A model generated the notes under the pieces. The model had not been told where the DNA came from and made no database searches. It worked only from the letters and a program-made list of their open reading frames with translations. Of a stretch of DNA of 64,000 nt, positions 56,242 to 64,000 are shown piece after piece. A program made the translations under genes and the position numbers. Each line of letters starts with the position of its first letter. The first letter of the stretch is position 1. The DNA is from Oleidesulfovibrio sp964593925 (lineage in GTDB: Bacteria; Desulfobacterota; Desulfovibrionia; Desulfovibrionales; Desulfovibrionaceae): assembly GCA_964593925.1 (NCBI GenBank), contig CAZQKM010000004.1, forward strand, positions 46,876 through 110,875. The letters run 5' to 3'.

Positions 56242-57921
56242 ATGCAGCAAACACACACCATGGGACACTGGCTGGCAATTTGTGTTTCAACCTTTGTACT
56301 GCTTTTTGTATCTCTTACCCTTGCACTAACCTACACAATAGTTTCCCAGGGCCTGGAAGGCGCATACGAAAGGCGTTCTAGCCAATACCTTTCGGGTATT
56401 GTCCGTCAGCATTCCACACAGATAGACAGTTTTTTACGCGAACGCCGGGCAAACCTGGCTTTTTTGGGCAAGTCCCGCACCGTGGAAGAGCTGCAATCAA
56501 CAGGGCAGCTGGAATGGCTGCTGTGGCGCCTGAATGGTCAATATGAAAATGCCTTTGAAAACCTCAGCCTCATCTCTCCTCATGGCGAGATAAAGGCCTA
56601 TGCCGGCCAAGAAGCGCTACTCGGCACAAATACCTACGAAGACCGCTGGTTTCAGAGGGCAATCGCAAACCCCTCATATGTGGGTGATGTCATGTCACTC
56701 CCTGACAGTGAGCCACGACTGATTGTGACGCTGCGGCTAGGTGGCCCCAAAGCCCCCTGGCTGATCAGTGCCACGCTCCGCATGCAACTGGTGGCAAACC
56801 TTGTACGCTCGGCTGCACAACATACAGAAGGCACGGCAACGATCATCAACCGTGCCGGAATATCGCAAAGCGGCGTAAACAGCACTGATCAGCATGTGCA
56901 GGCCATAGAACAAATGGCAGAAAAACTGTTTGCCCTGCACGAAGAATCCCACACAACAGTCACCACATACGCCCAAAACGGCGACCTGTATGTGTTTACA
57001 GACCTGAATGAAGGCCGTTGGCTGCTGGTTTCCCGCACTCCCCATGAAGCCATTCAAAAACCTTTTGCCGCCCCCAAAAAACAACTACTCACCAAGCTGA
57101 TGTGGCTTGCTCTGTTGCTCATCGGGGGAACAGCCGCTTTTGTATACTATGTGACCAGGCAAACCAAAAGGCTGGCTGCAGAAAAAGAATCGCTCAGCAC
57201 GCAGGTTGTCGAAGCCAACAGGCTGGGCGCCCTGGGCGAACTTGCTGCCGGGGTGGCACACGAAATCAATAACCCGCTGGCCATCATCTCTGAAGAAAAT
57301 GGCTGGATTGGAGACGTGATTGAAGACGGCTTTGACAATATTGAAGCTGTGGAGTTTGAAATACGCCGCAGCGTCACCCAGATACACACGCAGATCATGC
57401 GGTGCAGAGACATCACACACAAGCTGTTGTCGTTTGCAAGACGCAGTACAGGCGGTGATTCCTATGTTGATGTCAACATGCTGCTGCAGGAAATAGTCGG
57501 CTTTGCAGAGCAGCGGGCACGGTACATGAACGTGGCCACCCGTATGCAACTGGACCCGGAACTCCCCCCGTTTACCGCCTGCCCTTCAGAACTCCAGCAG
57601 GTCTTCATAAATCTTATAAACAACGCTCTGGATTCCATGGAAGAGCAGCGCGACGGCAACCTGACCATAACCACACAGCTACAGGACAACACTGCCATAA
57701 TCAACATCAGTGATACGGGCCATGGCATTCCGGATACACTGGCGAACAAAATTTTTGATCCTTTCTTTACCACAAAACCGGTGGGAAAGGGTAACGGCTT
57801 GGGCCTTTCCATCTGTCACGGCCTTATCACCCGGGCGGGCGGAGACATCCGAGTGCACAGCGAGCTGCACAAGGGCACCACCTTTACTGTCGAGCTACCT
57901 ATTCCCCCTGGCTCGGCCTAG
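56242..57921 (+). CDS. Membrane sensor histidine kinase (Cache-type sensor)
   Basis: A 559-residue kinase. Membrane helix 1 is at about 9-32, followed by an outside Cache-like domain (about 35-275, with DRWFQRAIANPSYVGDVM), helix 2 at about 290-308 and a coiled coil. The HisKA domain has AAGVAHEINNPLAII, and the ATPase domain has LINNALDSM, DTGHGIP and GKGNGLGLSICHG. AGGG precedes ATG 56242. It heads an operon with two receivers, an SLC13 permease and a third receiver. Confidence 0.9.
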   Translation: MQQTHTMGHWLAICVSTFVLLFVSLTLALTYTIVSQGLEGAYERRSSQYLSGIVRQHSTQIDSFLRERRANLAFLGKSRTVEELQSTGQLEWLLWRLNGQYENAFENLSLISPHGEIKAYAGQEALLGTNTYEDRWFQRAIANPSYVGDVMSLPDSEPRLIVTLRLGGPKAPWLISATLRMQLVANLVRSAAQHTEGTATIINRAGISQSGVNSTDQHVQAIEQMAEKLFALHEESHTTVTTYAQNGDLYVFTDLNEGRWLLVSRTPHEAIQKPFAAPKKQLLTKLMWLALLLIGGTAAFVYYVTRQTKRLAAEKESLSTQVVEANRLGALGELAAGVAHEINNPLAIISEENGWIGDVIEDGFDNIEAVEFEIRRSVTQIHTQIMRCRDITHKLLSFARRSTGGDSYVDVNMLLQEIVGFAEQRARYMNVATRMQLDPELPPFTACPSELQQVFINLINNALDSMEEQRDGNLTITTQLQDNTAIINISDTGHGIPDTLANKIFDPFFTTKPVGKGNGLGLSICHGLITRAGGDIRVHSELHKGTTFTVELPIPPGSA

Positions 57922-57949
57922 CAACCGGTAACATGGACAGGAGTAATCT

Positions 57950-58375
57950 ATGAATGTTTTGCTCGTTGATGATGAAGTAGCCTTTGCCGAGGCTCTTGCA
58001 CGGCGTCTTACCCGCAAGAACATCAATGTCCAGACTGCCCACAACGGTCTCCAGGCACTTGATCATTTGCGTAACAACCCGGGGGTGGACGCAGTCGTAC
58101 TGGACGTGGTCATGCCCGGCCCTGACGGCCTGAAAATCCAAGATATCATCCGGCAGGAGTTTCCACTGGTGGAAGTGATCATGCTAAGCGGCAACTCCAC
58201 AACTGCCATGGCTGTAAAGGGCATGAAGCAAGGAGCCTTTGATTTTCTTACCAAGCCTTGCTCGGCTGAAGAACTGATCGTAAAGCTCAAGGCTGCCAAG
58301 GCAAAGCGCGACATACAACGTGCCGAGCAGGCCGAAACAATAGCCGAAGATATCATTCTCCGCCGTGGAGACTAG
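57950..58375 (+). CDS. Stand-alone response regulator receiver 1
   Basis: A 141-residue CheY-like protein: acidic pair in LLVDDEVAF, phospho-accepting Asp in VVLDVVMPG, Thr/Ser switch in MLSGNS and Lys in FLTKP. A charged helical tail of about 20 residues replaces an output domain. It starts 28 bp after the kinase gene and is presumably its target. Confidence 0.92.
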   Translation: MNVLLVDDEVAFAEALARRLTRKNINVQTAHNGLQALDHLRNNPGVDAVVLDVVMPGPDGLKIQDIIRQEFPLVEVIMLSGNSTTAMAVKGMKQGAFDFLTKPCSAEELIVKLKAAKAKRDIQRAEQAETIAEDIILRRGD

Positions 58376-58484
58376 ACAGTGCGCACTTACAGCCCCAAAT
58401 ACCCAGGCCCAAGTGCTATGCCCTGCCATACGCGCCGGTCTGCCGACAGCACCATAACAGTAAAACACATTGTTGGAGCAAGTC

Positions 58485-58859
58485 ATGGCAGAAGCTAAAT
58501 CGCCTCATGTTCTCCTAGTGGATGACGAACCGGCCTTCGGTGACGTTTTAGCCCGCAGGCTGCGCCGTCGTAATATCCAGGTTACCCATGCACTGGATGG
58601 AGACACCGCGCTGCGCATGCTGCTGGACAATGCCTTTGATGTTGTGCTGCTTGACCTGAAAATGACCGGTATCAGCGGGCTGGAGGTGTTGAATGTGCTC
58701 AAGCGTATGGTTCCTGATGTGCCTGTCATCATGATTTCAGGCCATGCCGATCAGGAGACCGTCAACCTTTGCCTCGCCCGTGGGGCAAGCCAGTACTTGC
58801 CCAAGCCGTGCGATGCTGACGAAATCGTATCCATCATAGGCCGTATCCAATCCAGCTGA
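58485..58859 (+). CDS. Stand-alone response regulator receiver 2
   Basis: A 124-residue receiver with LLVDDEPAF, VVLLDLKMTG, MISGHAD and LPKPCDAD, all key residues intact, and no output domain. ATG 58485 has TTGGAG upstream; the TTG at 58470 is less likely. It lies between receiver 1 and the permease gene. Confidence 0.92.
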   Translation: MAEAKSPHVLLVDDEPAFGDVLARRLRRRNIQVTHALDGDTALRMLLDNAFDVVLLDLKMTGISGLEVLNVLKRMVPDVPVIMISGHADQETVNLCLARGASQYLPKPCDADEIVSIIGRIQSS

Positions 58860-58891
58860 TCAGGACGCGCGCCATAACGAGGAGTTTCATC

Positions 58892-60697
58892 ATGTCCCCG
58901 CAAATACTTTCTGTGACAGCCATATTGGTAATCGCTCTTTACTTGCTTGTTACCGAAAGATGGCCATTACCCCTCACTGCCTTGGGGATCATAGTCGGCC
59001 TTTCCCTGTCGGAAGCCCTGCTGGGTAATGTTCTCTCCTTCTCCAACATTTTCGGATCATTCGGTAGCCGCGGTCCATTGGCTGTTGCAATGCTCTTTAT
59101 TGTCAGCCGTGGCCTTATCCGATCAGGCGCCCTGTCCTTTGTAGTTAATCTGGCCGCTAAAATAACAAAAGGGCAACCCTTGCGTCTCATGATTTTCATG
59201 GTAATCACAGTTATCTCGCTGTCTGCCTTTTTGAACAATACCCCCGTGGTTATCCTGTTCATTTCAATCATCCTGATGTTGTGCGAAAAGTTCCGTTTTG
59301 TACCCTCAAAATTCATGATCCCGCTGTCATTTGCATCCATTCTTGGTGGAACCTGTACCCTTATCGGCACATCCACCAATATTATCCTGTCTGACATGAT
59401 GGTGCTTAACGGCCAAAAACCTCTTGGTATGTTTGAACTTTCTGTAGTGGGTGTACCGGTGGCCGTTGTCGGTGGTCTCTTTCTTATCTTTGTTGCGCCC
59501 AAGCTGCTTCCCGAACGTAAATCCACATTCATATCCAGCGGAGATCAGCAGGAAAACCTGTATCTTTCAGAAGTTGTTGTACCTGAAAGCAGCCCGCTGG
59601 TCGGCATAGATACGGGCGAGGCAGCTTCTGTTCTCGGCCCCTCCGGGCAGGTAGCCGAGCTGAGCAGACAGGGGGAAATACTCTATGTTCCCGGCAGAGA
59701 AGACCAGACCATCAAGGTTGGCGACCTGCTGGTTATCAGCAGCCCGCTTGATGATTTGACCTCACTACTTGGCAAAAACATCGTCACCTTGCGTCATGGC
59801 GGTGATCTGTCACTTTCCGGCCCCAGCGACGCACATCCCATCGCAGAGCTTATTGTGCCCCCTGCGTCACGTGTACGTGGCCGCAGGTTGTGGAATACCG
59901 CAGCCGGCCGTGACGAAAACATCACGATCATCGGCGTGCGGCACAAGGAAGGTCACTACGCATGGCAAAAAACCAGCCAGTTGCGTCTTGCCACAGGGGA
60001 TACCCTGCTCATACAGGGCACCCGATCTGCCATGGATTCACTGGCTTCGGACGGTGACTTTATCATCATGGAAGAAGCCAGCCAAAAAATTCACTACTCC
60101 AACAAGGCTCCGCTTGCACTTGCCCTGTTCCTTGGCATGGTATTCTGTGCTGCCACAGGCATCATGAGCATTCTACCTGCTGCAACCATTGCTGCTTTCC
60201 TGATGATTCTGACCCGGTGCGTAAACCTGAAAGAAAGCTTCCACTCTTTGGACGGAGAGGTACTGCTGCTTATCATTTCTACCATCTCTCTGGGTAAAGC
60301 ACTTTCAGAGACAGGCGCTGCAGGCGTATACGCCCATGCCTTTCTGACACCGTTCGAAGGAGTATCCGCGCACATAGTGTTGCTTGCCGTAGTTACGCTG
60401 ACAGCGCTTATTACCAACTTTCTTTCCAACAACTCTGCCGCAGCCCTGCTTACACCTGTGGCTGTTTCCATAGGCATAGAGCTGGGGGTTGACCCGCGTG
60501 CATTCCTTGTTGGTATCGCATTCGGTGCATCTGCCTGTTACCTTACCCCCATTGGCTACCAGACAAACCTGCTGGTCTATGCCCCCGGTGGATACAAGTT
60601 TTCGGACTTCATGCGCGTTGGCCTGCCAATGACGCTGATGGTGATCGTACTTTCCACCATTATGATTCCCATATTCTTCCCGTTCACACAATTGTAG
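58892..60697 (+). CDS. SLC13/DASS-type anion permease with two RCK-C (TrkA-C) domains
   Basis: A 601-residue transporter. The N-terminal membrane half (helices to about residue 200) carries NNTPVVI and GTSTNII; two cytoplasmic TrkA-C domains follow (about 215-300 and 310-390). The second membrane half has SNNSAAALLTPVA and GYQTNLLVY, the paired family motifs. Members carry sulfate, dicarboxylates or related anions, usually with sodium. The embedding among a kinase and three receivers suggests regulated uptake or export of an anion; the substrate is not readable. Confidence 0.88.
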   Translation: MSPQILSVTAILVIALYLLVTERWPLPLTALGIIVGLSLSEALLGNVLSFSNIFGSFGSRGPLAVAMLFIVSRGLIRSGALSFVVNLAAKITKGQPLRLMIFMVITVISLSAFLNNTPVVILFISIILMLCEKFRFVPSKFMIPLSFASILGGTCTLIGTSTNIILSDMMVLNGQKPLGMFELSVVGVPVAVVGGLFLIFVAPKLLPERKSTFISSGDQQENLYLSEVVVPESSPLVGIDTGEAASVLGPSGQVAELSRQGEILYVPGREDQTIKVGDLLVISSPLDDLTSLLGKNIVTLRHGGDLSLSGPSDAHPIAELIVPPASRVRGRRLWNTAAGRDENITIIGVRHKEGHYAWQKTSQLRLATGDTLLIQGTRSAMDSLASDGDFIIMEEASQKIHYSNKAPLALALFLGMVFCAATGIMSILPAATIAAFLMILTRCVNLKESFHSLDGEVLLLIISTISLGKALSETGAAGVYAHAFLTPFEGVSAHIVLLAVVTLTALITNFLSNNSAAALLTPVAVSIGIELGVDPRAFLVGIAFGASACYLTPIGYQTNLLVYAPGGYKFSDFMRVGLPMTLMVIVLSTIMIPIFFPFTQL

Positions 60698-60713
60698 CAG
60701 AAGGTGCCAACTT

Positions 60714-61127
60714 ATGATGACACAAAGAAGCATCCAGGCCATTGTGGTTGATGATCAGGAAAAACTGGCCGAAGTCATGACCAGACGCCTGAAACGCCGG
60801 GGTATCGACGTAATGATGGTAACATCTGGTGAAGACTGCCTAAAGGCACTGGCCAGCCACCCGGATACAGACGTCGTTGTGCTGGATATCACCATGCCGG
60901 GAATGAACGGTCTGGAAACCCTGACTGCAATCCGCAGCAACTTTCCCTTGGTGCAAACAATCCTGCACACCGGAAACCCCACGCCTGAAAACGGCATCAA
61001 GGGACAGGAACTGGGGGCATTTTACTTTTTGCCCAAGCCTGCCCACATGGATGAGCTTGTTGACCTGCTCCACAGCGCAAAAGACCGTAAAGAGCGCAAA
61101 GCAGAGCAAATGGATACCCAAACATAG
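60714..61127 (+). CDS. Stand-alone response regulator receiver 3
   Basis: A 137-residue receiver: IVVDDQEKL at the start, VVLDITMPGMNGL with the phospho-Asp, LHTGNP and LPKPAHMD, and a charged C-terminal tail. It has no output domain. It starts 16 bp after the permease gene and is the last gene of the operon. Confidence 0.92.
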   Translation: MMTQRSIQAIVVDDQEKLAEVMTRRLKRRGIDVMMVTSGEDCLKALASHPDTDVVVLDITMPGMNGLETLTAIRSNFPLVQTILHTGNPTPENGIKGQELGAFYFLPKPAHMDELVDLLHSAKDRKERKAEQMDTQT

Positions 61128-61448
61128 CCTGCTGCTGTAAAATACAGCCTGCTCCAACAGGCTCTCTACAAAAATACACGCCCGGCGCCCCCCATGTCTG
61201 CACACGGACGGCGCCGGGCACATTGATTTTATGGCCCATGCCCAAGAGCATGGCAGGCCATGTCTGTAAGGCCACTTTTTGCCCACGTCCTGCCTGTGGT
61301 TGTGTTCTTTCCATTACGACAATCATCCAGACTGCCATTGTCGGTTTTGGCGGACTTGCCGTGCATGCTGTTATATTTTGCACCTACTCAATAAAACTCA
61401 TACGCCCGCACAAGTATGCCCAGGCAACAGGCTGCAACCACAGCCATG
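61128..61448. other. Intergenic region between the receiver operon and the prophage
   Basis: No gene is seen. It holds the hairpin at 61180-61219 and a smaller one at 61146-61163. The 3' side directly follows the variable region of the gene ending at 61449, so template or cruciform elements were looked for, and none is convincing. Confidence 0.5.
61180..61219. terminator. Strong hairpin between convergent units
   Basis: A perfect 10-bp G+C stem (GCCCGGCGCC / GGCGCCGGGC) with a 20-nt loop. It is followed on the plus strand by ACATTGATTTTA, a weak T-run. It probably ends the receiver operon and may also block transcripts from the prophage side. Confidence 0.6.
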
Positions 61449-62543
61449 TTATCGCGCCACTTGGCTCCGCGCCCGCCCCCGGCAGGTGGCAGATCCGATC
61501 GTGCGCAATCGTGAAAAATTCGCACTCCGAGAGCGGGAACCGCAATACGTACCATTATTCCACGAACCACCCGCCAAAAAAGCATTGGTGCGATACACCG
61601 AGCCTTTTCCGCTAGGGTCTTCAATCCAGACTATCGCCGCGTCTCCGTCCAGTTCCGTCGGCCTGTAGCTCCAACCGGAAAGCCATTGATACATGGCGCC
61701 CGCGCAATCCTCCAATCCATAATTGGAAATCATGCGCCTACCGGCCGTGTCTTTATGCCCGCCGGTAGTCACCGGATCTGCGCCCCCTGCGATGACGGTC
61801 ATCTGGTTGCTTCCTTCAGCCGCGCACTGGAACTCTTCGTCGGAAAGCGGCGATTTGCCCACCATGAACATGTCTTCGATATGCTGGGAATACGTCTGGC
61901 TGTCCGTGATGGTGCCGCCGTTCACGCTGGTTGTGGCAGTTCCGGTTCCGCTCTGAAGGTAGATGTCGGCCCATATGTCCATCGCCTTGATATACACCAT
62001 GCCTTCAGGGTTGCAGGTAGGTCTGTGCGAGAGGCACCAAAAAGACGCAGGAAGAATTTCCCCGGCCACATATCCGGAAAGCGGATGCCCGGATATGGCG
62101 CCGACATCCGCGCACAGGGTATGGAACCCGCCGATCTTCCTGCTGGTGTAGGCGTTATGCCCGGATGGATAGGTGCTGTTCAGGCTTACCTTGATTTCGG
62201 CAGCAGTTTCACCGGAAGCGTTCGTTGCCCGGCATAGATAAATGTAATAATCGCGCCCGGCCTGCAAAGCCGTTCCGGCGTCAAGGCGCTGCTCCGCATT
62301 GCCGACGGATACGTCCGCTTCACTACCAAACACAAAATGCTCTCCGCTGGCGTCGATGAGCTTCAGGTACGTGCTTGCCTTGATGACAAAGCCGTTTTTG
62401 GAAGTTTCGTGTGGCTGAATGAACTGACCATATAGGGCATTCACAGAGGGTTGGATGATGCCGAAATTTTGCGCATTGCAATATGTGCCTGCCGTACCTG
62501 CCGCGTCGTTTCTATCCATCCAAAAAGATTCAAAGTCGCTCAT
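61449..62543 (-). CDS. Phage-borne variable protein with DGR-type C-terminal region (C-type-lectin-like)
   Basis: A 364-residue protein. The N-terminal half (about 1-170) looks like a tail or receptor-binding scaffold. The C-terminal half has the FGE/C-type-lectin pattern of retroelement targets: NYGLEDCAGAMYQWLSGW, then FLAGGSWNNGTYCGSRSRS and a short end RGRARSQVAR. In the last 40 codons many residues sit where AAC or AAT codons of a template would be changed (Tyr TAT, Ser AGT, Phe TTT, Ile ATC). A G+C-rich stretch follows on the coding strand (near 61464-61490), like an IMH. GGAGG precedes ATG 62543. The last gene of the phage tail block. Confidence 0.75.
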   Translation of the reverse strand: MSDFESFWMDRNDAAGTAGTYCNAQNFGIIQPSVNALYGQFIQPHETSKNGFVIKASTYLKLIDASGEHFVFGSEADVSVGNAEQRLDAGTALQAGRDYYIYLCRATNASGETAAEIKVSLNSTYPSGHNAYTSRKIGGFHTLCADVGAISGHPLSGYVAGEILPASFWCLSHRPTCNPEGMVYIKAMDIWADIYLQSGTGTATTSVNGGTITDSQTYSQHIEDMFMVGKSPLSDEEFQCAAEGSNQMTVIAGGADPVTTGGHKDTAGRRMISNYGLEDCAGAMYQWLSGWSYRPTELDGDAAIVWIEDPSGKGSVYRTNAFLAGGSWNNGTYCGSRSRSANFSRLRTIGSATCRGRARSQVAR

Positions 62544-62547
62544 GGGG

Positions 62548-62847
62548 TTATGCCTCCAGCAATGCGTTGATTTTTGCAACGTCCAGGCCAATGCGATACA
62601 TCCATGCACCTGGATCTTCACGCAGTTCATACTGCATCAGATATTCTCCGCCGGCCTCACCATCCTGCATGGGCACAACCCTGACTGTTGGGCTGGCGGC
62701 ACTCGCATCCGCAACTCTGCCCACAGGACACCAAACCATTCTGGCATCCAGTAATGTTTGCAGCTGTGTCTTTGTGGCTTCTTTGTCCACTTCCATGCTG
62801 TTCATCACATCTTCAAAGCTGTTGAACCACTCGGGTATTCCACGCAT
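62548..62847 (-). CDS. Small phage protein preceding the variable protein
   Basis: A 99-residue acidic protein with no recognised family. The ATG 62847 has an excellent AAGGAGGAG site. It ends 4 bp before the ATG of the variable protein, so the two are translationally linked; a chaperone or tail-assembly role for the variable protein is a guess from position only. Confidence 0.75.
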   Translation of the reverse strand: MRGIPEWFNSFEDVMNSMEVDKEATKTQLQTLLDARMVWCPVGRVADASAASPTVRVVPMQDGEAGGEYLMQYELREDPGAWMYRIGLDVAKINALLEA

Positions 62848-62879
62848 GTTTGCTCCTCCTTTTGTAAGGACGTAGGGTA

Positions 62880-63060
62880 AAATGTTGGTGATAAACTGCA
62901 CATGCACTGCAATCCACATATTCACAGACACTAACATCCGGACCCACACAAGGTCCGTGAAAGTCTGCATGCGGCCTTGGCACCACGCCAATAACAATCC
63001 ATGTAAAAACAACGTGCAGGATCAAAATATCGCGCTGTTCAGAGTGGAAACGCTGCAACA
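62880..63060 (-). pseudogene. Remnant of a second tail-fibre 3' end
   Basis: The minus strand reads FHGPCVGPDVSVCEYVDCSACA, a diverged copy of the end of the following tail-fibre-like gene (LHGPGGVPGVAVCEYVDCG). GCAATCCACATATTC is identical at 62909-62923 and 63167-63181. The copy has no start of its own, so it is a duplicated or recombined fragment. Confidence 0.6.
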
Positions 63061-63070
63061 AGAAGGGAGG

Positions 63071-64000
63071 TCATATTTCCTGGGACGCCGGCAGGCTGAG
63101 CGCCAAGCATACCAGTGCCTGCCCTTGCTGCCCGCACTGCACGGTGGTACCACACGAAAACATGCCGCAATCCACATATTCGCAGACAGCAACACCCGGA
63201 ACACCCCCAGGTCCGTGGAGCTGTATGGTAAAGCCCTGGAGAGTCCTGGATGTTATGGTATGTGTGTATCCAGTGCCGGAAAGGATGTTGATAACGGGAT
63301 TAACGAGCCTATCCATTACAGGATGCCCCAAGGCCGCATATTCAATGCACACGGCTCCAGATGCATCCTCAACCCCTATGGTGTAGTCAACATACCCAGC
63401 GGCAGACAGTGCTTGCTGGGCTTTTTTTGCCCAATGCCTGGCACTGAACTCGCCGTCCTGCACGACTTGATCTTCAGGGTGTGACGCCCATCTTCGGGCA
63501 AACTCTGTGGAATGCATAACCTGAGCCTGCCCATTGTCGAGCATACTTTCCATCCGGCCCAGCACTGCCTGCGCCTCACCCGCAGCATTCTCCGAACGCA
63601 GTGCCAAATCTTTTGAATCCGCAGCAGCCCCCTGCGCCACGTCGGCAAATCTCTGTATATCACCATAGAACTCATCGGCTGCTTTAGCAGAATGTTCTTC
63701 GGTGACAGAAAATTTTACCGCTCTGTTAAGTTCCTCCTGCAGCTCCTGAACCATCATCACCGTACGGTCAAAAACATCTTTTTCCAGTACTTCCGGTGCA
63801 AATGCCCCCCCATGCACCAGATCCACGATTTGCGTTCGCGGCGTATGGCGATAAAGTATCAGGCGCGCCCCATCAGGTATGGGTTCACCGGTCACCGGAT
63901 ACACAACGCTTGTGTAGCCGCTTTGCCCGACGTCTATCCTGAAGTTGTCTGTCACCTGGGTTACAGGCGGATGCCCCTGTCCATCAGGCTTTACACTGAC
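63071..64000 (-). CDS. Phage tail-fibre-like protein (runs off the right edge)
   Basis: At least 309 residues. The frame is open through base 64000, reading VSVKPDGQGHPPVTQVTDN at the edge, so the start lies outside; a GTG at 63955 is not needed. An N-terminal beta domain is followed by a long helical, Ala/Glu-rich coiled coil (AKAADEFYGDIQRFADVAQ, then ENAAGEAQAVLGRMES), as in tail-fibre shafts. The C-terminal module HGPGGVPGVAVCEYVDCG precedes a Cys-containing end. It lies upstream of the small protein and the variable protein in one direction. Confidence 0.75.
   Translation of the reverse strand, partial: VSVKPDGQGHPPVTQVTDNFRIDVGQSGYTSVVYPVTGEPIPDGARLILYRHTPRTQIVDLVHGGAFAPEVLEKDVFDRTVMMVQELQEELNRAVKFSVTEEHSAKAADEFYGDIQRFADVAQGAAADSKDLALRSENAAGEAQAVLGRMESMLDNGQAQVMHSTEFARRWASHPEDQVVQDGEFSARHWAKKAQQALSAAGYVDYTIGVEDASGAVCIEYAALGHPVMDRLVNPVINILSGTGYTHTITSRTLQGFTIQLHGPGGVPGVAVCEYVDCGMFSCGTTVQCGQQGQALVCLALSLPASQEI

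Noticed and set aside
61128..61448. Template repeat next to the variable protein
   Set aside because: I found no second copy of the variable region here and no reverse transcriptase motif.
61388..61624. 78-codon minus-strand frame, considered as an Avd-type accessory gene
   Set aside because: It overlaps the 3' end of the variable protein in another frame and lacks the helical bundle expected of Avd.

Overview
The window looks like a chromosomal segment of a Desulfovibrionaceae bacterium (Desulfovibrionales: Desulfovibrio, Bilophila and relatives). This rests on gene content: an F0-only atp cluster (atpZ-atpI-atpB-atpE) followed directly by rex, a taurine-pyruvate aminotransferase with a TRAP transporter, duplicated FeoA genes around feoB, and many sigma-54 activators and response regulators. 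Base composition is near even G+C. Intergenic spaces are unusually long (several of 0.7-1.3 kb) and hold repeats, gene fragments and hairpins, which suggests ongoing gene decay. The genus is not fixed by anything I can see.

Layout. 1-2.0 kb: ferrous iron uptake on the minus strand (feoB running off the left edge, feoA, a small Cys-rich FeoB-associated protein, a second feoA) with two Fur-box-like sites. 2.3-3.5 kb: iron-type alcohol dehydrogenase. 4.2-10.1 kb, minus: Fur-family regulator, M16 metallopeptidase, pseudo-receiver/HPt protein, broken GGDEF gene and an unknown protein. 10.8-14 kb: small CBM48 protein, repeats, an exported protein and a PAS histidine kinase. 14-18 kb, minus: rplU-rpmA and obgE-proB-thiD. 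19.4-23.7 kb: small membrane protein, rlmD, the F0 operon with a likely Rex operator on its promoter, and rex. 23.7-29.2 kb: SAM hydroxide adenosyltransferase, cobS, fliJ, motE, truA, fliM. 29.5-34.1 kb: ASKHA/2Fe-2S protein, Rsm22-like methyltransferase, lipB, lipA. 34.8-45.1 kb: tRNA-Lys, dsbD, EF-hand protein, FapA-like protein, YgiQ-like radical SAM protein, EVE protein, slyX, greA, YitT-like protein.

45.2-52.3 kb is a taurine (or related sulfonate) module: a sigma-54 activator on the minus strand faces tpa and a DctQ-DctM-DctP TRAP transporter. A good -24/-12 promoter and palindromic candidate activator sites lie between them. 53.5-61.1 kb is a less familiar signalling/transport module: a membrane-bound sigma-54 activator with a winged-helix end instead of the usual Fis-type end, divergent from a histidine kinase, two stand-alone receivers, an SLC13-type permease with RCK-C domains and a third receiver. 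The kinase gene also has a -24/-12 promoter.

61.4-64 kb is the tail end of a prophage: a tail-fibre-like gene running off the right edge, a small phage protein, and a protein whose C-terminus has the look of a variable region made by a diversity-generating retroelement. No reverse transcriptase or template repeat is visible here, so if the retroelement exists it lies outside the window.
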